Origin: WHTG01 sp035540515
GTDB taxonomy: Bacteria; Actinomycetota; Nitriliruptoria; Euzebyales; Egibacteraceae
Length of the DNA stretch: 5,674 nucleotides
Direction of reading: 5' to 3'
Assembly: GCA_035540515.1 (NCBI GenBank)
Contig: DATLGM010000001.1
Coordinates: 1 to 5,674, forward strand
Made by a program: the position numbers and the translations under genes. Under the pieces are notes generated by a model, which made no database searches, had not been told where the DNA came from, and was given only the letters and a program-made list of their open reading frames with translations. Positions 1 to 5,674 of this stretch are shown piece by piece (the first letter of the stretch is position 1; each line of letters opens with the position of its first letter).

Positions 1-4
1 GTCC

Positions 5-12
5 AGGGGAGG
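5..12 (+). promoter_or_regulatory. Ribosome binding site of the LVIVD/PA protein gene
   Basis: The run AGGGGAGG lies 6 nt upstream of the ATG at 19 and is a strong Shine-Dalgarno match. It supports the choice of that ATG, which also begins a clean signal peptide. The promoter itself lies outside the window. Confidence 0.8.
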
Positions 13-18
13 TCCTGC

Positions 19-1935
19 ATGCACGTGCGTCCTCGGCTGCTCATCGCTGCCGTCCTCGGCCTCACTCTCGCATTCGCCGGTTTCGCGTTCGCCAGCAACG
101 TCCTCGACGATGGCGCCATCAACTCGGCCAAGGACATCCACGGCCACAAGCACGCCCAGCATGGTGACGGTGAGGGCCACCTTGCCAACGAGATCTACAA
201 CGTCAAGCTCATCAGCAAACTGAAGCTGAAGAACGTCGAGCCGGAGAAGATCGCCGACGTCGGGGTTCACAAGGGCTATGCCTATCTCGCGGCATGGGGC
301 GTCAAGACGTGCAAGTACAACGGCGTCCACGTCGTCGACGTCCGGAGCCCGGCCAAGCCGAAGGAGGTCGCCTTCATCGGCGCGAAGCACGGCAGCTACC
401 CCGGTGAGGGGATCCAGGCGCTGTCGATCAACACCGCAGCCTTCAAGGGCGACATCCTGGTCAGCAACAACGAGAAGTGCAACGCCACGTCGGGCTTTGG
501 CGGGATGAACATCTACGACATCACCCGGCCGACGGCGCCCGTGCCGCTGTTCGAGGGGTTTGGCGACAAGACCGTCAACGGCCAAGGCAAGAAGGACGCC
601 AACGAGATCCACAGCGTCTTCGCGTGGCAGGCCGGTGACAAGGCCTACGCGGTGATGGTCGACAACGAGGAGTCGGCCGACGTCGACATCGTCGACATCA
701 CCAACCCCAAGAAGCCGAAGATGGTCCGCGAGTACGACCTCCTGAAGGACTTCCCCGGCAAGATCGCCGAGAACCACGTGGCGGGCCGCGAGAACCTCGC
801 GGAGATCTTCCACCACGACATGATCGTCAAGGAGATCAACGGCAGGCAGATCATGCTCGTGTCGTACTGGGACGGTGGCTACGTCAAGCTCGACGTCACC
901 AACCCGGCCAACGCGAAGTACCTCGGGGACACCGACTTCGGTGACATCGACGACCAGGGCGCGAAGTACACGCTGGAGACGCACAAGGGTGAGCCGGTTC
1001 CGCCGGAGGGCAACGGGCACCAGGCGGAGTTCACCCGCGACAACAAGTACTTCATCGGGACAGACGAGGACTTCGACCCGTTCAAGGGGGTAGCGGAGAA
1101 CACCGATGACGACACCCCCCTGACGGGCTCGTGGGGCAGTGACACGCCGGCGCCGGAGCCCGGCGCCGTGCTCGAGGGCAAGACCGTGTTCGTCGGCCGG
1201 GCCTGCAACGGCGATCCAACCGTGCCGCCGGCACCCGACACTGGCACCGCTTCCCAGATCGCCGTCGTCGAGCGCGGCTTGTGCACCTTCACCGAGAAGG
1301 TGGCGAACGTCGAGAAGGTCACCGGCTACGAGGGCGTCATCATCTTCAACCGGACGGGCAGCGACGCGTGCAACGTGCCGATGGGCATGTCCGTGGCGGG
1401 TTCGGTGCCCACCTTCGGCACGATCCCCCGGTTGCAGGGCTTTGCGCTGTTCAACAAGCAAGCTCAGTACGACGACGCTGCTTGCCTGTCGGGCAGCGCC
1501 CCTCCGCTCGCCCCGATCGGCATCGGTTCGGTCGGTGACGCGGTGAAGTTCACGTCGTACTTCGACGGCTGGGGCTATGTCCGGCTCTTCGAGAACGGCG
1601 ACGGCAAGATCACCCAGCTGGACACCTACGCGCACCCGGCGGCGTTCAACAGCGAACTCGCCGATGGATTCGGTGACCTGTCGATCCACGAAGTCGCCAC
1701 GTCGCACAAGCGCGACAATCTGGCCTACTTCGCCTACTACGCCGCGGGCTTCCGGGTCGCCCGCATCAAGGACGGCAAGCTCGTCGAGACGGGCGCCTTC
1801 ATCGACGTGAAGGGCTCGAACTTCTGGGGCGTGGAGGTCTTCCAGTCAGGTGGCAAGGAGTACGTCGCCGCCAGCGACCGTGACCACGGCCTGTACATCT
1901 TCGAGTACACCGGACCGGGAAAGCCGAACTCCTAG
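19..1935 (+). CDS. Secreted LVIVD-repeat beta-propeller protein with inserted PA domain
   Basis: A 638-residue exported protein of unknown function. The N-terminus is a signal peptide: a basic n-region (HVRPR), a hydrophobic core at about residues 7-22, and an AFA|SN cleavage site after residue 25. A His-rich stretch follows at 41-54 (six His, with Asp and Glu), possibly metal-binding. LVIVD-type repeats with the pattern 'hydrophobic strand ... (V/I)xD(I/V)xxPxxP' are visible at about 88-120, 146-180, 209-240 and 278-307. A fifth begins near 334-351 (ending GTDED) but is interrupted. Residues about 380-495 form a PA (protease-associated) domain, recognisable by VERGLCTFTEKV and GYEGVIIFN. Propeller-like segments resume at about 508-537, 568-596 and 614-632, giving roughly seven blades. 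All six Cys (98, 154, 396, 422, 451, 489) lie in the mature part, which would allow disulfides in an extracytoplasmic protein. No protease or other catalytic motif is seen, so binding or surface interaction is the likeliest role (inference). There is no C-terminal anchor or LPXTG motif, which suggests release or non-covalent association. The start is supported by a good ribosome binding site. Confidence 0.87.
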   Translation: MHVRPRLLIAAVLGLTLAFAGFAFASNVLDDGAINSAKDIHGHKHAQHGDGEGHLANEIYNVKLISKLKLKNVEPEKIADVGVHKGYAYLAAWGVKTCKYNGVHVVDVRSPAKPKEVAFIGAKHGSYPGEGIQALSINTAAFKGDILVSNNEKCNATSGFGGMNIYDITRPTAPVPLFEGFGDKTVNGQGKKDANEIHSVFAWQAGDKAYAVMVDNEESADVDIVDITNPKKPKMVREYDLLKDFPGKIAENHVAGRENLAEIFHHDMIVKEINGRQIMLVSYWDGGYVKLDVTNPANAKYLGDTDFGDIDDQGAKYTLETHKGEPVPPEGNGHQAEFTRDNKYFIGTDEDFDPFKGVAENTDDDTPLTGSWGSDTPAPEPGAVLEGKTVFVGRACNGDPTVPPAPDTGTASQIAVVERGLCTFTEKVANVEKVTGYEGVIIFNRTGSDACNVPMGMSVAGSVPTFGTIPRLQGFALFNKQAQYDDAACLSGSAPPLAPIGIGSVGDAVKFTSYFDGWGYVRLFENGDGKITQLDTYAHPAAFNSELADGFGDLSIHEVATSHKRDNLAYFAYYAAGFRVARIKDGKLVETGAFIDVKGSNFWGVEVFQSGGKEYVAASDRDHGLYIFEYTGPGKPNS

Positions 1936-1955
1936 GGACACCATGGGGATGCACC

Positions 1956-1984
1956 GAAGGGGCCGGCCATGCGCCGGCCCCTTC
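1956..1984 (+). terminator. GC-rich 12-bp hairpin, probable terminator of the LVIVD/PA gene
   Basis: The arms GAAGGGGCCGGC (1956-1967) and GCCGGCCCCTTC (1973-1984) pair perfectly around a 5-nt loop, CATGC. The hairpin begins 20 nt after the TAG stop of the upstream gene. No T-run follows, so it is not a classical intrinsic terminator, but strong hairpins without a U-tract are often proposed as terminators in high-GC actinomycetes. It ends 49 nt before the next start codon, so a role in the leader of the downstream gene is the alternative. Confidence 0.65.
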
Positions 1985-2018
1985 CGCGTGCCCCAGTACG
2001 CTGCCGCAGGTCGCCGAC

Positions 2019-2024
2019 GAGGAG
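2019..2024 (+). promoter_or_regulatory. Ribosome binding site of the SDR gene
   Basis: GAGGAG lies 9 nt upstream of the ATG at 2034. It decides between that ATG and the nearby out-of-frame ATG at 2026, which lies only 1 nt after the GAGGAG run. The 2034 start also gives the normal SDR N-terminus, with the dinucleotide-binding glycines at residues 12-18. Confidence 0.75.
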
Positions 2025-2033
2025 CATGACGCC

Positions 2034-2795
2034 ATGGACATCGAGGGCAAGGTCGCGCTGGTCACCGGCGGGGCGTCCGGACTGGGGCGCGCGGTGGTCG
2101 AGGAGCTGGCCGGCGCCGGTGCCGCTGTCGTCATCTGCGACCTTCCCTCGTCGGAGGGCAAGGCGGTGGCCGAAGGGCTGGGTGACCGGGTCCGCTTCGC
2201 GCCTACGGACGTCACCAGCGAGGACGACGTGGCCGCAGCCGTCGAGACGGCCGGCCAGCTGGGCGGTCTGCACGTCGTCGTCAACTGCGCGGGGGTCGGC
2301 ACACCGGGGCGGGTGTTGGGGCGCAAGGGCCCGCATCCCCTCGAGCAGTTCGAGACCGTCATCCGTGTGAACCTGATCGGCACGTTCAACGTGATGCGCC
2401 TGGCGGCAGCCAAGATCGTGGAGGCCGAGCCGGTCGACGGGGAGCGCGGCGTGATCGTGAACACGGCATCCATCGCCGCGTTCGACGGTCAGATCGGCCA
2501 GGCGGCCTACGCGGCCAGCAAAGGCGGCGTGGTCGGGCTGACCCTGCCCGCCGCGCGGGACCTTGCCGACAAGCTCATCCGCGTCGTGACGATCGCCCCG
2601 GGCACATTCGACACGCCGATGCTCGCAGGGCTGCCCGAGGAGGCCCGGGCCTCTCTGGGCGCGCAGATCCCGCACCCCAGCCGCCTGGGGCGACCCTCCG
2701 AGTACGCCGCGATGGTGCGCCACATCGTCGAGAACCCGATGCTCAACGGCGAGGTGATCCGCCTCGACGGGGCGCTGCGGATGACCCCGCGGTAG
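2034..2795 (+). CDS. Short-chain dehydrogenase, HSD10 / 3-hydroxyacyl-CoA dehydrogenase type 2-like
   Basis: A 253-residue cytoplasmic NAD(P)-dependent oxidoreductase of the classical SDR family, of normal length. Visible motifs are the cofactor glycine motif TGGASGLG (11-18), Asp36 at the end of strand 2 (acidic, favouring NAD over NADP), NCAG (84-87), and the catalytic tetrad Asn113, Ser146, Tyr159 and Lys163, with the usual 13-residue Ser-Tyr spacing. The sequence follows the mitochondrial HSD10 (HSD17B10) pattern over long stretches: DVTSEDDV, NTASIAAFDGQIGQAAY, the IAPG turn at 187-190, and the C-terminal PSRLGRPSEYA and NGEVIRLDGALRM. This makes oxidation of 3-hydroxyacyl-CoA (fatty-acid or branched-chain degradation), or of a hydroxysteroid, the likely reaction; the substrate is inferred from the subgroup only. 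The gene follows a hairpin and has its own ribosome binding site, so it may be transcribed separately from the upstream gene. It converges on the lipid kinase gene. A plain FabG is less likely because of the HSD10-type C-terminus. Confidence 0.9.
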   Translation: MDIEGKVALVTGGASGLGRAVVEELAGAGAAVVICDLPSSEGKAVAEGLGDRVRFAPTDVTSEDDVAAAVETAGQLGGLHVVVNCAGVGTPGRVLGRKGPHPLEQFETVIRVNLIGTFNVMRLAAAKIVEAEPVDGERGVIVNTASIAAFDGQIGQAAYAASKGGVVGLTLPAARDLADKLIRVVTIAPGTFDTPMLAGLPEEARASLGAQIPHPSRLGRPSEYAAMVRHIVENPMLNGEVIRLDGALRMTPR

Positions 2796-2798
2796 CCG

Positions 2799-3686
2799 TC
2801 AGGCGGGCAGGGTCATGCGCCACGCCCCCGGCTGCACCACGTAGCGGCACGACGGTCGTTCATCGGTGACCTCGCCGTCCAGGTCGTGGCTGACCGGGTC
2901 GCCTTCGATGAGGACCTCGCGGCCGCGGACGTGCAGCACGTCGTCGCGGTCGAGGTGGACGCCGTCGCGCAGCGCCACCGCGAACGCCACCCGGGCCGCC
3001 GCGGTCACCGCCGACACGACGATGACATCCAGGAGGCCGTCGTCGGGCAGCGCCGGCGGCACCAGCCGGGTGCCCCCGCCGATGGACGGGGCGTTGGCGA
3101 TGCCCACCATCAAGGCGGCGCCGTCGTGGACACGCTCGCCGTCGACGATGACGGCAAGGTCCCAACCCGACTCCTTCACGCCGGCAAGCAGCGCTCCAAG
3201 GGGGTAGGCGGCAGCGCCCAGGCGGTCCTTGAAGCGCTCGGACTCGCCGGCAGCGGCAGCGCCCAGGCCGGCGTGGCTGGCGTTGACCACCACCTCGTCG
3301 TGGTCGGTCGTCAGCAAGTCGAGCGCCGCGGCGCGGCCCTGGGCGCACACGGCGGCCGCCTCGACCGGATCCGACGGGATCTGCAGGCCCGTGGCGAGGT
3401 CGTTGCCGGTGCCCAGCGGGACCAACCCGATCTGAACCTCACCCAGCTGCCCCCGGCGCCACAGTGCACCGACCGCTGCGTGCACCGACCCGTCGCCTCC
3501 CGCGACGACCAGTCGCCGGGCGTCGATCGCGGCGAGCGTCGCGTCGAGGTGGCGCAGGTCCTCGGTGAACACCACGTCAGTCGGGCCGGCGCCGGCCAGC
3601 GCCGCCGCAGCGGCGTCGACCTGCTCGCGGTCAGCGGTGCCCGCGGCGGCGTTGGCGACCACCAGGAAGCCGGCGGTCGCGGTCAT
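2799..3686 (-). CDS. Diacylglycerol kinase family lipid kinase (YegS/DagK type)
   Basis: A 295-residue enzyme expected to phosphorylate diacylglycerol or a related lipid with ATP at the inner face of the membrane, recycling it toward phosphatidate. Family motifs are present: an N-terminal VVANAAAG (9-16), the nucleotide-binding GGDGS (63-67; Ser in place of the commoner Thr, conservative), PLGTGND (90-96), the IGGGTRLVPPA segment (202-212) followed by LPDDGLLDV (213-221) with the likely catalytic Asp216, and a C-terminal LDGE ending at Glu272. Length is usual for the family. The ATG at 3686 was chosen because the VVANAAAG motif begins 8 residues later and because the ATG overlaps the upstream stop codon (ATGA, 4 nt), implying translational coupling. 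The frame stays open upstream to 4088, but that part lies inside the neighbouring gene and carries no kinase motif. Only a weak purine stretch precedes the start. The precise lipid substrate cannot be read from the sequence. Confidence 0.9.
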   Translation of the reverse strand: MTATAGFLVVANAAAGTADREQVDAAAAALAGAGPTDVVFTEDLRHLDATLAAIDARRLVVAGGDGSVHAAVGALWRRGQLGEVQIGLVPLGTGNDLATGLQIPSDPVEAAAVCAQGRAAALDLLTTDHDEVVVNASHAGLGAAAAGESERFKDRLGAAAYPLGALLAGVKESGWDLAVIVDGERVHDGAALMVGIANAPSIGGGTRLVPPALPDDGLLDVIVVSAVTAAARVAFAVALRDGVHLDRDDVLHVRGREVLIEGDPVSHDLDGEVTDERPSCRYVVQPGAWRMTLPA

Positions 3687-4228
3687 CCGCGCCCGGTCGC
3701 CGGCGCCTTGAGCGCCTGCGGTGCGTCCACCGGCACAGGGGCGACGGACTGGACGGCGCCGACGATGTCCTGAGGGCGCCCGGCCAGTGCCCGCAGCGGC
3801 TGGCTGATCGGCGCGCCGGCCTTGCGCTGGTTCGCTCGCATGTTGGCGAACACCCGCCAGCCCCGCGTCTCGCTGAACCCTTCCCAGTCCTTCATGTCGA
3901 CCAGCAGCATGCCCGCGGCCGTCACCCTGATGCGCCGCACCGAGCGCCACGGGATCCGGGTGGCGAGCCCCAGGACCGGCATGCCGATGCGCACGTCCAG
4001 GCCCTCGGGGTCCATGGCCAGCGGCACGCGGCGACGGACCAGGCGATACGCCGTCGCCAGGGTCAGCACAGGAAAGACCAGGATCCACCAGTACGTGGCG
4101 TCGAGCTGCTCGCGCTGGTCGACGGCGACGTACAGCGCCAGACCGGTCAGCGGCAGGAGCACCGCCAGCGCCAGGATGTTGCGGCTGTTGCTGACGGGCA
4201 GCTCGAGACGGTCGTCGTAGCGTCGCAC
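3683..4228 (-). CDS. Small membrane protein, two TM helices plus PH-like domain (STM3941-like)
   Basis: A 181-residue protein of unknown function. After a polar start (residues 1-17) come two hydrophobic segments, at about 18-36 and 47-64, joined by a short polar loop, then a basic stop (RLVRRR, 62-67). The remaining 115 residues look like a soluble PH-like beta domain: EGLDVRIG (75-82), IPWRSVRRIRV (92-102) and LLVDMKDW (108-115), ending with SQPLRALAGRPQDIVGAV (142-159). This order, two helices and then strand, I-x-W and LLVDMK elements, resembles bacterial membrane-associated PH / STM3941-family proteins; I recognise the architecture rather than a specific orthologue. By the positive-inside rule the basic domain would face the cytoplasm. 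The start is GTG at 4228, one codon after the pruA stop and in the same frame, so no longer N-terminus is possible without readthrough. The 3' end overlaps the lipid kinase start by 4 nt. A membrane-linked role with that kinase is plausible but inferred. Confidence 0.75.
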   Translation of the reverse strand: MRRYDDRLELPVSNSRNILALAVLLPLTGLALYVAVDQREQLDATYWWILVFPVLTLATAYRLVRRRVPLAMDPEGLDVRIGMPVLGLATRIPWRSVRRIRVTAAGMLLVDMKDWEGFSETRGWRVFANMRANQRKAGAPISQPLRALAGRPQDIVGAVQSVAPVPVDAPQALKAPATGRG

Positions 4229-4231
4229 CGC

Positions 4232-5674
<1,443 letters not shown>

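Noticed and set aside
1148..1168. Inverted repeat CGGCGCC / GGCGCCG inside the LVIVD/PA gene at the PA insertion boundary
   Set aside because: Only 7 bp with a 7-nt loop, and it encodes a Pro/Ala/Glu linker. This is readily explained by GC-rich codon use rather than as an insertion scar.
1997..2002. TACGCT as a possible -10 box for the SDR gene
   Set aside because: It fits a loose TAnnnT pattern, but the bases where a -35 box should be lie in the hairpin and match no consensus. Chance occurrence cannot be excluded.
1932..2723. Long minus-strand open frame (263 codons) opposite the SDR
   Set aside because: It is antisense to a gene with complete SDR motifs. Its translation is low-complexity and resembles no family, as expected for a high-GC shadow frame.
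2786..2807. CCCGC / GCGGG pairing around the convergent stops as a bidirectional terminator
   Set aside because: The stem is only 5 bp with a 12-nt loop and no T- or A-runs, too weak to call.
2886..3773. Plus-strand open frame of 295 codons opposite the lipid kinase
   Set aside because: Antisense shadow of a well-supported kinase gene. The composition is typical of a GC-biased non-coding frame, with no convincing ribosome binding site or domain.
3687..4088. N-terminal extension of the lipid kinase frame by 134 residues
   Set aside because: The extension lies wholly within the PH-like membrane protein gene in another frame, is Pro/Gly/Arg/Ala-rich, and carries no family motif. The kinase begins normally at the ATG at 3686.

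Overview
The window is high-GC throughout and densely coding. It has short or absent intergenic gaps, a GTG start and gene overlaps, and strong GC bias at third codon positions that opens many long shadow frames. With the gene content (actinobacterial-style LVIVD/PA secreted protein, YegS/DagK lipid kinase, ALDH4A1-type PruA), this suggests an actinomycete-type bacterium, perhaps a deep-branching one. That placement is an inference from style, not from a marker gene.

Layout. Plus strand, left half: a secreted protein with LVIVD-type beta-propeller repeats interrupted by a protease-associated (PA) domain (19-1935). A 98-nt gap follows, holding a perfect 12-bp hairpin (1956-1984), and then a short-chain dehydrogenase closely resembling the HSD10 / 3-hydroxyacyl-CoA dehydrogenase type 2 group (2034-2795). 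Minus strand, right half, read right to left: pruA, the 1-pyrroline-5-carboxylate dehydrogenase of proline catabolism, cut at its N-terminus by the window edge (4232-5674); a small two-helix membrane protein with a PH-like, STM3941-type C-terminal part (3683-4228); and a diacylglycerol-kinase-family lipid kinase (2799-3686). The minus-strand genes are separated by 3 nt and then overlap by 4 nt, so they look like one translationally coupled transcription unit. The two halves converge with only 3 nt between stop codons.

Functions. PruA oxidises glutamate semialdehyde to glutamate in the cytoplasm. The two genes after it point to the membrane (a membrane-anchored PH-like protein and a lipid kinase), and the pathway link with PruA is not obvious. 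The SDR probably works in beta-oxidation-like or branched-chain acyl metabolism. The LVIVD/PA protein is exported and of unknown function.

I found no RNA gene, mobile element, CRISPR array, or recognisable defence or biosynthetic system. The most distinctive item is the propeller protein with a PA domain inserted inside one blade and a His-rich mature N-terminus. No stretch over 300 bases lacks a gene.
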